Made by a program: the position numbers and the translations under genes | The notes under the pieces: generated by a model | Seen by the model: only the letters and a program-made list of their open reading frames with translations | Told to the model about the DNA's origin: nothing | Databases searched by the model: none | Shown: in pieces, positions 13,046 through 23,278 of the stretch | Position numbering within the stretch: position 1 is the first letter of the stretch | Layout: each line of letters starts with the position of its first letter | From: Alnus glutinosa | Lineage: Eukaryota; Streptophyta; Magnoliopsida; Fagales; Betulaceae | Length of the DNA: 64,000 nucleotides | Assembly (NCBI RefSeq): GCF_958979055.1 | Contig: NC_084892.1 | Location: forward strand, 3,303,501 to 3,367,500 | Direction of reading: 5' to 3'

Positions 13046-13099
13046 TGCTACAGCAAGGTGGGGCTGAAGAAAGGGTTGTTGACGCTCGAGGAGGACGAG
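13046..13099 (+). pseudogene. Captured fragment of an R2R3-MYB first exon
   Basis: Eighteen codons read CYSKVGLKKGLLTLEEDE. The start of the R2 repeat of plant R2R3-MYB factors usually reads C-C-x-K-V-G-L-K-K-G-P-W-T-x-E-E-D-E, so 14 or more positions agree. The first core tryptophan (GPWT) is replaced (GLLT) and the frame runs straight into the GAGCCG-rich hAT subterminal repeats, so this cannot make a MYB protein. The pyrimidine-rich leader upstream fits capture of a gene 5' end. The match is short; a donor gene elsewhere in the genome would settle it. Confidence 0.55.
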
Positions 13100-13319
13100 C
13101 CGGAATGCTACGCTGCAGTATCTCACGAGCCGGGCGAGCCGAGTGCCCGATAAGGCACTCGGCTTGTCAAAAAACAGAGCTCGAGCTCGAGCTTGGACAA
13201 GAATTTACTCTTGCCGAGCCGAGCCAAGCTCAACATTCAATACCCGTCACGAGCTCGAGCCGAGCTCGAGCTTATGAACATTCTCCACGAGCCGAGCTTG
13301 GACAACCACTACTCGCCCA

Positions 13320-13807
13320 TGTAATATATATTATTCCTTTTTGGTTGTGGCCTTTATATCACATTTACGGTGTTTAATATGTTTATTATTTTAATAATAA
13401 ACATATACGGTATTATGGATATTTCTATTAATTTAGATTACCGTAAATATGGAATCGGTATTATGGTTATTTCTATTAATTTAGATTACCGTAAATATGG
13501 AATCGGTTAATTGATTTTAAAATCAATTAACGATATTGTTTCCTTGATGGAAGGAAACAAATACGGTGTTTACCATTTTGAGGGTCCCTAACCTAACCTA
13601 TAAATAAAGTGCCTGTGTACACCATCAGTACAGCCATCAAGCAATAGGCATAGGTTAGAAGACACTCATATTTTGTTCCTAGAAGTTCTGAAGAAGTGCT
13701 TGAGCAACAATGGCCGGAGGTATGCCTAAAAACTCTTCTACGTTTTTTTATTATTTCCGCTGCGCATGTTAGGTTAAAATAATTTCATGTCTAAATTATT
13801 TCTAACA
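13320..13807 (+). repeat. 5' LTR of the Copia element
   Basis: Begins TGTAATA and ends TCTAACA. It contains a TATA-like box TATAAATAA at about 13599-13607, a likely promoter for the element, and two near-identical blocks around ATTACCGTAAATATGGAATC in its first half. Confidence 0.95.
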
Positions 13808-13809
13808 TG

Positions 13810-13822
13810 TGGTATCAGAGCC
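13810..13822 (+). other. Primer binding site of the Copia element
   Basis: TGGTATCAGAGCC, two bases after the 5' LTR, is complementary to the 3' end of initiator tRNA-Met, the usual primer for plant Ty1/copia elements. Confidence 0.9.
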
Positions 13823-14088
13823 AGCCTCTGTGCTATTTTGCTTGGCATATAATTTTACTATGCGTTATCAATATTGAATCAAGTATTTTTTCAATATTGA
13901 ATCAAGTGTATTTTATTTGTTATTGTTCGTTATTTGTTACACACTATTGCAATTTTTGGGTTCTGAATTGCAATATTGAGCATTACAGGTTACTGAAACC
14001 CATTAAGAAAGGGGACATTACCCTTTTGCCCTTGTTTGGAAACCCAGGAAAAAATCCCCCCCCCTGTCGTCGAACGGTACCAGTAGTC

Positions 14089-14341
14089 GGCGACCCAAGG
14101 GTCGCCGACAACGCCACGAGCAGCGGCCAAAAGGCCGCTGCACCTCCAGTAATCGGCGACCTTTGGGTCGCCGTTTCGGCCGCTGCTACTCCAGCAATCG
14201 GCGACCCATCAGGGTCGCCGACAGCGCTAAAGGCCGCTGCTTCTCCAGAAGTCAGCGACCCATGGGTCGCCGACAGTGCTCCAGGCAGCGGACTTATGGC
14301 CGCTGCTTCTCCAGCAAACAGCAACCCATATGGGTCGCCGG
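14089..14341 (+). repeat. GC-rich palindromic tandem repeat in the Copia leader
   Basis: About five imperfect units of 55-65 bp, each built on a palindrome of the form GGCGACCC-n-GGGTCGCC followed by GGCCGCTGC-type words. The GC content stands out strongly from the AT-rich element around it. It lies between the primer site and gag, where packaging and translation signals of LTR elements are usually found; its role is unknown. Confidence 0.8.
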
Positions 14342-15447
14342 ACTCATCACAGCGGCGGCCTATCTTGGCCGCCGCATCAGGAGTGAAGGGTGGCGGCGGT
14401 AGGCTTGGCAGCAGCAAGGGTGGTGGCTAGGGTTTCTAGGGTTTCAACCCAAAAAGAACATGACGGGGCCGGGTCGGGTCGGGTTATTATTTGGGTAGGG
14501 TTTAAAACCCAACCCTACATCAAGTGGGCTGACCCGCAATCCAGAACCCAACCTGACATTAAGTGGGCTGACCCAATCCAGAATTGGGCCTGTTCAATAA
14601 AAAAAAAAAAGGGACTTTATGGGGTTTAGAGCTTGGGTTCACTTAGTGTAAAAGGGCCTAAAGCCACATTCTAAACCATTAGGCTATAAGCTTATTGTGT
14701 CCTCTTAATATCTTTTTATTAGGGTTGAGGTTTAAATTATTGTGTATTGAAATAATTATTTTATTGTATATTTACCTAAATTGATTGATGCCTAGACCTA
14801 AGGGATAATTAGCAAAACCTAATATGTTAGTGTGGGTTTATGGCGCTATCTAAGAATGCAATGTCGGGGAAAGTTCTGGCAAGGAAAGTCTTGGGATTTA
14901 AGTGTGTCCGGTGTGACCCCCCTCACTTTCCTGAGAGCTCATCTGCTTGCACCTTGGAGAATGCTATTTACCTCATTTACGTGTTGGTTTGTCTTATTCC
15001 TAGGGTCATTTGTGGGCATCTATAAAGTCATTAGATGTTAATGAAGTCGCAATTATTATGATAATTTTGGAGAGCCACAGCGTCCAAAATTTTGAATAAT
15101 AATTGCATCAAGACCATACATATGAACTTCATATAGCAATATTAACATCGTGTTGTAATTAATTCATAAATTTAATTACTTATCCCCACAGGGAAGGTTT
15201 TTATTTTTATGACTTAATTAGAATAAGATAACAAATTTAATATTAGAAGAAAAATTTCTCTTAGGCCCACAGGTACGGAGGATTTTACTTACTAATATTC
15301 AAATTTGGATTAGTCTTATTAATAAAGAGTAAATTTCATGCGTGATGCAACCTTTGCCCACAGGTAGGTTGAAATTTACTATTTAAATTAGCATTGGCTG
15401 ATTTAAATTAAAGTCACTTCATAGCAATTAAGTAGTTTTGTTTTTCC

Positions 15448-18400
15448 TTGGTTCTTGCAGCTATACCTGCTGGATTATTTGACGGTACTTTTCATGTTCC
15501 GAAACTCAATGGCAATAATTTTGCTGAATGGAAAGAGAACTTACTCTTTACATTAGGGTGTTTGGAATTAGACATGGCACTCCGGACGGATGAACCACCC
15601 GCTTTAACGGATACCAGTACTGCACTAGAGATGGCTAAACATGAAAGGTGGGAGCGATCCAATCGCCTCAGCTTAATGTTTATGCAGTCTCACATTGCCA
15701 AAGGCATTAGGGGTTCTATCCCCGAATGTTCTAAGGCTAAGGATTTTTTGAAAGCCGTTGAAGCACAGTTTGTGAGTTCAACTAAAGCCATGGCCAGCAC
15801 TCTAATGAAGAGACTATCAAGTCAAGCCTTCGACAGTTCCAAAGGTGTGCGTGAGCACATCATGGAAATGAGGGATATAACAGCTCAATTAAAGTCCCTT
15901 GAGGTTGAGATTTCCGAATCCTTCTTGGTCCATTTGGTTCTCAACTCTCTTCCTCCTCAGTATGGTCCCTTTAAGATTTCATACAACACACATAAGGATA
16001 ACTGGTCAATTAATGAACTCTTGACCATGTGTGTTCAAGAGGAAGAGAGATTGAAACACGAGAAACCAGAAAGTGTTCACTTGGTTGCTCATGCTAAAGC
16101 AAAGACTAAGAAAGGCAAGGCTGCCCACCACTCCAAGAAAGGAAACAAGGTGTCATTCAAAGGCAATAAGGATGCTTGTTTCTTTTGCAAGAAGGAGGGG
16201 CACATGAAGAAAGAATGCCAGAAATACATTAAATGGCTGGAAAAGAAAGGTAATCTCATCTCTTTTGTATGTCATGAATCTTTTTTTGTTGAGGCTCCTT
16301 GCAATACATGGTGGATTGATTCTGGTTCTACAATCCACATTGTGAATACATTGCAGGGATTTCTCAAAACAAGGAAGCCGATAAGAAGTGAGCAACGTGT
16401 TTACTCAGGAAATAAATTGTTCTCACCGGTCGTAGCAGTTGGGACTTATAGACTTATTTTGAAAACTGGATATGTACTAGACCTTGAGAATGTTTTTTAT
16501 ATTCCATCATTTTCTAGAAATTTAATTTCTATTTCAAAACTTGATGTATTTGGATACGGTTTTTGGTTTATTAACTCAATTTTCAGTATTTTTAGAAATA
16601 ATAATTTTGTTGGTGGTGGAATAAAAATTGATGGTCTATACAAACTTTCTTTAGATCCCAACTTTGAGAACAATTATTTATCGTTGCATACTGATATTGG
16701 CATAAAGAGAAGCCTTGTAGATGAAAACTCCGCTTGGCTATGGCACAGGAGATTGGGACATATCTCCATCGAGAGAATCAAAAGATTAGTAAGTGATGGA
16801 GTTTTACAAACTCTTGACTTTACTAATTTTGGTACTTGTGTGGATTGCATAAAGGGAAAGCAAACCAACAAGACCACTAAAGGTGCCAGAAGGAGTTCTG
16901 AGATTCTAGAAATCATACACACAGACATCTGTGGACCTTTTTCTACTCCCTGCCTCAATGGTCAAAGATATTTCATATCTTTTATTGATGACCATACGCG
17001 ATATATGTATCTCTACTTCCTAACTGACAAGGCTGAAGCGCTCAATGCCTTCAAAACCTATAAGGTGGAAGTGGAGAAGCAAAAGGAAAAGAAAATCAAG
17101 ATCGTAAGATCTGATAGAGGCGGAGAGTACTACGGCAGGTACACAGAAAAGGGACAAATGATCGGTCCATTTGCGCAATTCCTTCAAGAAGAAGGTATTG
17201 TTGCTCAATACACAATGCCTGGCACACCACAACAAAATGGTGTAGCAGAAAGAAGGAATCGCACACTTATGGACATGGTCAGAAGCATGCTTAGTAATTC
17301 TGAATTACCTTTGTTTTTGTGGAGTGAAGCCTTAAAGACTGCCGTGTATTTATTAAACCGAGTTCCATCCATGGCTGTCCCCAAGACACCTTTTGAATTA
17401 TGGAAGGGATGGAAACCAAGTTTAAATCACATACACATATGGGGTTGTCCTGCTGAAGTAAGGATTTACAATCCGAACATGAAGAAACTTGACCCAAGGA
17501 CAACCAGCGGTTATTTTATTGGCTATGCAGAAAACTCAAAGGGATTCAGGTTTTACTGTCCTTCTCACAGTACTAGGATTGTTGAGTCTATAAATGCAAA
17601 GTTTCTAGAGGATGCTGAACCTAGTGGGAGTGCTCATCCACAAAGGATAGAATTAGTGGAAGCACGAGAGTTGGCCAAATCTCCTCCTCACAGAGGAAGA
17701 TTGATTGTATTCAGGGAAAATCAGATTGATTATCCTGAGCTACAATCAGTTCTAGAACAACCGGCTCATGAAGAACAGGGAGATCAATTTGATCCTCCTG
17801 AGCCACAACCAGTTCTAGAACAACCAACTCATACAGAACAGGTTCAGAATGAATCTACTCTCCCATTGCAAAATGCAGAGGAAGTAGAATTAAGAAAGTC
17901 CTCTAGAATAAGGAGACCAGCAATCTCTACAGATTATGTTGTATACCTCCAAGAGTCTGACTTTGATGTTGGACCTAAGGATGATCCAAGTATGTTTTCA
18001 CAAGCCATGAGTGGGGATAACTCCACACTATGGTACGATGCCATGAAGGAAGAGATGGAATCCATGGCTAAAAACCAAGTCTGGGATCTCGTTGACTTAC
18101 CAAAGGGAGCTAAAGCCATAGGCTGCAAATGGGTTTACAAAACCAAAAGGGATGCTTCTGGTAATGTTGAACGATATAAGGCTAGACTTGTGGCCAAGGG
18201 TTTCACTCAAAAGGAAGGCATTGATTATCACGAAACCTTCTCTCCAGTATCAAAGAAGGATTCATTTAGGATAATCATGGCATTAGTAGCTCATTTTGAC
18301 TTAGAGTTACACCAGATGGATGTGAAAACAGCATTTCTGAATGGGGATCTTGATGAAGAGGTTTATATGAAACAGCCCGAAGGCTTCGATGATGATAGCA

Positions 18401-19560
18401 AGAGAGCTTGCAAGTTGAAGAAATCTATATATGGACTAAAACAGACCTCCCGTCAATGGTATATTAAGTTTCACAAGGTTATTACCTCATTTGGATTTAT
18501 TGAGAACCTTGTTGATCAATGCATATACCTTAAGGTCAGTGGGAGTAAAGTGATATTTCTAGTCCTGTATGTAGATGATATTTTACTTGCAAGCAATGAT
18601 TTAGGTTTGCTACATGAAACTAAGCAGTTACTCTCTCAAAGCTTTGAAATGAAGGATTTGGGTGAAGCCTCTTATGTCATTGGCATAGAGATTCACAGAG
18701 ACAGACAACATAAAATATTAAGACTGTCTCAGAGGGCCTACATTGAAAAGGTTTTAGAGAGATTCAAGATGAGTGACTGTAAGTCTAGTGTGGCACCTAT
18801 TTCTAAAAGAGAAAGATTCAGTAAAGACCAGTGTCCCAAAAATGAGTTGGAACAACAGCAGATGAAAAGTATCCCATATGCATCTGCAGTGGGAAGCCTG
18901 ATGTATGCTCAAGTCTGCACCAGACCTGATATTGCATTAGCAGTTGGAATACTGGGACGGTACCAAAGTAATCCGAGATTAGAGCATTGGAAAGCTGCCA
19001 AGAGGGTCATGAGATACTTGCAAGGAACCAAGGGTTACAGTTTGACTTTCAAACAAGCTGATAGTTTGGAGGTCTTTGGGTATACAGATTCAGACTTTGC
19101 TGGATGTGTAGATAGCAGAAAGTCTACTTCAGGATATATCTTTCTTCTAGCTAGAGGGGCTATATCTTGGAAAAGCAGCAAGCAAACTATAGTTGCTACA
19201 TCTACCATGGAGGCAGAGTTCATTGCATGCTATGAAGCCACTACACAGGCACTGTGGTTGAGAAACTTCATTGGTGGACTAAAGGTTGTCGATTCAATAG
19301 CAAGACCCATTAAGATCTTTTGCGATAATTCTGCTGCAGTCTTCTTCTCTAAGAATAACAAAAGTGGAAGCAGAAGTAAGCACATCGACATCAAGTATCT
19401 TAGTGTTAGGGATAACATTAAGAGACGTGAAGTTTCTATTGAGCATATTAGTACAAAATCAATGGTTGCGGACCCCATGACAAAAGGTTTACCGGTAAAA
19501 CAGTTTAAAGGTCATGTGGACCATATGGGACTTGTTGATTCACTTTGTACTCTTTTTTGA
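15448..19560 (+). CDS. Copia gag-pol polyprotein
   Basis: One open frame of about 1370 codons. In order: a gag region of the plant Copia type (about residues 1-230), a CCHC zinc knuckle (near 244-257), aspartic protease around DSGST (near 291), the pre-integrase zinc region and integrase core (about 430-680), reverse transcriptase with YVDD (near 1041), and RNase H at the C terminus (about 1210-1350). The exact start is not settled: the leader is long, and leader splicing is known in some Copia relatives. Nothing in the frame looks broken. It is mobile-element coding sequence, not a host gene. Confidence 0.9.
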   Translation: MVLAAIPAGLFDGTFHVPKLNGNNFAEWKENLLFTLGCLELDMALRTDEPPALTDTSTALEMAKHERWERSNRLSLMFMQSHIAKGIRGSIPECSKAKDFLKAVEAQFVSSTKAMASTLMKRLSSQAFDSSKGVREHIMEMRDITAQLKSLEVEISESFLVHLVLNSLPPQYGPFKISYNTHKDNWSINELLTMCVQEEERLKHEKPESVHLVAHAKAKTKKGKAAHHSKKGNKVSFKGNKDACFFCKKEGHMKKECQKYIKWLEKKGNLISFVCHESFFVEAPCNTWWIDSGSTIHIVNTLQGFLKTRKPIRSEQRVYSGNKLFSPVVAVGTYRLILKTGYVLDLENVFYIPSFSRNLISISKLDVFGYGFWFINSIFSIFRNNNFVGGGIKIDGLYKLSLDPNFENNYLSLHTDIGIKRSLVDENSAWLWHRRLGHISIERIKRLVSDGVLQTLDFTNFGTCVDCIKGKQTNKTTKGARRSSEILEIIHTDICGPFSTPCLNGQRYFISFIDDHTRYMYLYFLTDKAEALNAFKTYKVEVEKQKEKKIKIVRSDRGGEYYGRYTEKGQMIGPFAQFLQEEGIVAQYTMPGTPQQNGVAERRNRTLMDMVRSMLSNSELPLFLWSEALKTAVYLLNRVPSMAVPKTPFELWKGWKPSLNHIHIWGCPAEVRIYNPNMKKLDPRTTSGYFIGYAENSKGFRFYCPSHSTRIVESINAKFLEDAEPSGSAHPQRIELVEARELAKSPPHRGRLIVFRENQIDYPELQSVLEQPAHEEQGDQFDPPEPQPVLEQPTHTEQVQNESTLPLQNAEEVELRKSSRIRRPAISTDYVVYLQESDFDVGPKDDPSMFSQAMSGDNSTLWYDAMKEEMESMAKNQVWDLVDLPKGAKAIGCKWVYKTKRDASGNVERYKARLVAKGFTQKEGIDYHETFSPVSKKDSFRIIMALVAHFDLELHQMDVKTAFLNGDLDEEVYMKQPEGFDDDSKRACKLKKSIYGLKQTSRQWYIKFHKVITSFGFIENLVDQCIYLKVSGSKVIFLVLYVDDILLASNDLGLLHETKQLLSQSFEMKDLGEASYVIGIEIHRDRQHKILRLSQRAYIEKVLERFKMSDCKSSVAPISKRERFSKDQCPKNELEQQQMKSIPYASAVGSLMYAQVCTRPDIALAVGILGRYQSNPRLEHWKAAKRVMRYLQGTKGYSLTFKQADSLEVFGYTDSDFAGCVDSRKSTSGYIFLLARGAISWKSSKQTIVATSTMEAEFIACYEATTQALWLRNFIGGLKVVDSIARPIKIFCDNSAAVFFSKNNKSGSRSKHIDIKYLSVRDNIKRREVSIEHISTKSMVADPMTKGLPVKQFKGHVDHMGLVDSLCTLF

Positions 19561-19862
19561 TCTATAGACATAAAGTTAATGTAATAAAGTTTATTGTGCA
19601 CATTTGTTATTTTTATCCATGAGGATAAATAAAGTTGGACCCGAATGACTTATAGGAAGTTCATTCATAAAGCTTGATTATCCATAAGGTACTCATGTAA
19701 GGAGTGGTTTACATTGTGATACATGGAAGGGACGACCTACTTTTATAATGATTTTACCGCCATGATTCGTGTGAAACATTTCTTAACTGAGTTGGAGGAT
19801 TCCATAAAAGATTGGCCAAAACTAAAGAACCTAATACCATATGGTCATGTGTTATAAAGTCC

Positions 19863-19873
19863 AAGTGGGAGAA
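19863..19873 (+). other. Polypurine tract of the Copia element
   Basis: AAGTGGGAGAA directly abuts the start of the 3' LTR, the position where plus-strand DNA synthesis is primed in this family. Confidence 0.85.
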
Positions 19874-20351
19874 TGTAATATATATTATTCCTTTTTGGTT
19901 GTGGCCTTTATATCACATTTACGGTGTTTAATATGTTTATTATTTTAATAATAAACATATACGGTATTATGGATATTTCTATTAATTTAGATTACCGTAA
20001 ATATGGAATCGGTATTATGGTTATTTCTATTAATTTAGATTACCGTAAATATGGAATCGGTTAATTGATTTTAAAATCAATTAACGATATTGTTTCCTTG
20101 ATGGAATCGGTGTTTACCATTTTGAGGGTCCCTAACCTAGCCTATAAATAAAGTGCCTGTGTACACCATCAGTACAGCCATCAAGCAATAGGCATAGGTT
20201 AGAAGACACTCATATTTTGTTCCTAGAAGTTCTGAAGAAGTGCTTGAGCAACAATGGCCGGAGGTATGCCTAAAAACTCTTCTACGTTTTTTTATTATTT
20301 CCGCTGCGCATGTTAGGTTAAAATAATTTCATGTCTAAATTATTTTTAACA
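19874..20351 (+). repeat. 3' LTR of the Copia element
   Basis: Near-identical to the 5' LTR: two substitutions and one short length difference by eye. Followed at once by the target duplication GCCCA and the last 28 bp of the host hAT element. Confidence 0.95.
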
Positions 20352-20387
20352 GCCCAAGCTCGACTCGTATACATGCCTACCTGCCAG

Positions 20388-20820
20388 TGTGATTCAAACT
20401 TTATCGGCAAGTCAAGGAATAGACCAATTATTTTTTTGTTGATTCTTTTTTCCTTTTTTCTATTCAAATAGGGAAAAGTAGGGAAAGAGAATTACACAGT
20501 AGGGTTCTTGCCCCACCTGATGCAAATAGAAAAAATAAAAGGAGAAAATGTGAGTGGATGATTTGATGACTGATCGTGAGGGCAATGGCAAAGGGTTTAT
20601 TGTTACGTTAACTACTTGGGATACTAAAATTAAACAGAAATACTAAATATTACGTGCACCTCCCTCTCGCTTTCATTTTGTTGGACTGATGTGACATGCA
20701 GTACCATCAATTCTTATTTGAAAATAAATAAATTTTTAAAGGCTTATGAGCACTGTCACATCAATCCAGAAAAATGTATTAGTAAATTCTTCATTTCTAC
20801 AATTAAAAATTTATTTTGTT
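20388..20820. other. Spacer between hAT-like elements
   Basis: No gene is seen. The segment about 20640-20800 holds an inverted pair (GACTGATGTGACATGCAGT and the complement of GCACTGTCACATCAATCC) like the inner arms of the MITE at 63501, so a degraded relative may be present. Confidence 0.35.
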
Positions 20821-21571
20821 TAGGGTTGGCAATTCGGGTAAACGAGTCGGGTTCGAGTCAACCCGACTGATCCGATTACATAAACAGGTATAACATGAAC
20901 CTGACCCGATTATTAATCAGGTTGAAACATATGACCCGAACACGACCCAATTGTAAATCGTGTTACCCGACACGAACCCGATTGACATGTTTATTTCCTC
21001 TTCCGAAGAAGAAGTTTCGTCCGAATAAGGATTGTCTTAGTTTGAAGCTGAATTTGTGTTCGTCTTTGTCTTCGTCTTGATGACCCGACAGAAACCCATG
21101 CCAAAATGACCACAAAACCCAGATCCAAGCCTGCCTCATTGCAGTCATCGGCCGCGAGATCGTCGGCGGCGACGAAGCACGGATTCGTCCATTTTCGAGG
21201 GTTTGTAAGGATCGTCAGCCAAATCACTTTTGTAAGGATCGTCGGCCGCGAGATCGTCGACGACGACAAAGCAAGGATTCGTCCATTTTCAGTGTGAAGG
21301 AGGTGTGAATATTGAAAAGAAAACTTAGAAAAGTGATATGGGTTGCCGGGCATGTGGGTGCTACTAGGGTTTGTAAGTTTGTTTCGATTTTTTTTTTTTT
21401 TTTAAAGAAACAGGTTATTATTGTGTTAGCGGGTCCAGACACATTTATAACCGGGTCATAATCGGGTTGACCAGATTATGACCCGAACCCGATTACCATA
21501 AACTCAAACCCTGTATTTTCGTGTCGTGTTCATGCCGAGTTCGCGGGTCGTGTCAAAAATTGCCAACACTA
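20821..21571. mobile_element. Non-autonomous hAT-like element
   Basis: Inverted ends TAGGGTTGGCAAT and ATTGCCAACACTA (one mismatch in 13) with a perfect 8-bp target duplication ATTTTGTT at 20813-20820 and 21572-21579. Subterminal regions repeat CGGGTT, GACCCGA and CCCGATT words, like the element at 6550. The interior (about 21150-21300) has two copies of a GCCGCGAGATCGTCG-containing block of unknown source. No transposase. Confidence 0.85.
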
Positions 21572-21579
21572 ATTTTGTT

Positions 21580-22088
21580 GTATATACCGGTGCATATGGT
21601 GCCACATTATTTAAAATTTTAAATGATGTGTTAACCTATATACTATTAGATTCGTGAAATTTAATTTGAATCATGAAATGACTCTTTATTTCAGTTTGAA
21701 GGAAAATTCTTTATTTTTACATTCCTATAAAATTGTCATGTGTACTTTGGGTATGTGAGAAGTGGATTCTTTTTTAATAGCATTTAAAGAGTTGGAATAA
21801 ATTCTATTAAAAATGTATATGTTTCTAACATGCTATTAAAAATTTAACCAATCCAATTTGGAGAAAACTCCACCAGTAAAATAGGAGCTTTTTTCTAGCA
21901 TAATATATATGGAGGCAAAACCATTTCCAAAAAGGTCTCGTAGTTACTAGTTAGGCTCAATTAAATGAACTATTTCGATCGATTTTGTTTTCGAGAGAAG
22001 TCCAAAGAATTATTACATCATTCGACTACATATGGTCAAGGACTCTTTCAATTCCCACTTCACAAACCACCGACACAAGTTACAAGTA
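21580..22088. other. Downstream flank of the complete GMC gene
   Basis: AT-rich sequence that should hold the 3' UTR and polyadenylation site of the minus-strand gene beginning at 22089. No other feature is seen. Confidence 0.4.
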
Positions 22089-23234
22089 CTATGAAACTAA
22101 CATGAGAAACAACAAGAAAAACAACAAAACAACAACTAAAGGAGAAAACCAACTGTCAAACCCTCCATATTCTTCATCTGGATCATCTTCCCACTCCAGG
22201 GCTGCCTCTTTAGTGTACTTCCTTCCCGGAGCACCGATTGCATCATTTCCTCCTTCAGCTGATCTGATATGAGATAAAATGTGAGGAAAAACCTTCTTAT
22301 CAGACTCTTCTCCAATCAAAAGGTCCGAATGCCCAAAACCCTCCACAACAACTCTCTCATGTCTAAAACCAGGCTGGTGTAACGTCATGTACTTGTTAGC
22401 AAGAAAAGAAGTCTTTGGAGTCACAAGGAGACTCCGTCCTCCGGAAATATAAAGCGTAGGGAGCGCCATTCTCTCAGGATGGATCAAATATGTGTTGTTG
22501 CCGTTGCTGTCTACAATGAAGCCGGCTTTGCATATTTTCCTGAGGTGGGGGAATGCTGCCATGGGAAGCCTTGTCAAACTCTCTTTGTTTAACCAGTAGT
22601 GTATTTTGGGGCTTACATTTGCATGCCAGAATGTGCTTCCAAATATACCAGAAAAAACCTCACACTCGTTGCAGGTGCATCTCTCATGCCGTGGTATCAA
22701 GCAGGCAATAAATTTCAAGAGCCGATGACGGAAACTGCACTTTGATGTGTCCAACAGAGGCAGGATTTTGTTCTTGCCTAGTATAACCATGGAAAGCTGC
22801 ACGTCGAATTGAAACATGCACCTTCTTGAGCTCAAGGAGAAAGAGATCTTGAGAAATTGTGCTAAATTACATTATGTATTCATTAGACCTAGAGGTTTTG
22901 TTAAAATATCAATTTAAATAATTGAATTCATCATTACTTATTAGCTTAATTACTTACGGAGTCAGGAATAATTAAATTCATCATTTCCTTCCTTGTTCGT
23001 ATGTTAGTAATTGCTTTGTAATTGTCATTCTTTATTATTATTGGCTGAGCATGTTTAGACAAAGGGACAGAAAAAATAATATCAACACAACTAAGCAAGC
23101 ATCCAAAATATTAGCAATTTTGACATTATCATCATTCTTTGACATCCCCACCTCCTGTCTTTCTGAACTCAATACGGATTGCTTCTCTGAACGGTCCCAA
23201 CATAGTGTAGCAACTTTATGTCGATCAAGTTCTG

Positions 23235-23278
<44 letters not shown>

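Larger units (their letters stand above)
13320..20351 (+). mobile_element. Ty1/copia LTR retrotransposon, whole-looking and young
   Basis: A 7.03-kb element with LTRs at 13320-13807 and 19874-20351, a tRNA-iMet-type primer site, a 1.6-kb leader, one long gag-pol frame and a polypurine tract. GCCCA flanks both sides (13315-13319 and 20352-20356), a perfect 5-bp target duplication. By eye the LTRs differ by two substitutions and one length difference of about 10 bp. At commonly used plant rates that suggests insertion within the last few hundred thousand years. The domain order (integrase before reverse transcriptase) makes it Copia; I do not assign a clade. It looks whole, with no obvious break in its coding frame. 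It lies inside the large hAT element. Confidence 0.95.

Noticed and set aside
12680-13153. A complete small gene of 157 codons
   Set aside because: The frame starts in a poly-T tract, crosses a pyrimidine-rich leader and a MYB-like piece, and ends in hAT subterminal repeats; it is an accidental composite.
13807-14430. A 207-codon frame with Ala/Asp/Pro repeats at the start of the Copia leader
   Set aside because: The repetitive protein reflects the palindromic DNA array; both strands are open over it and it matches no gag or known protein.
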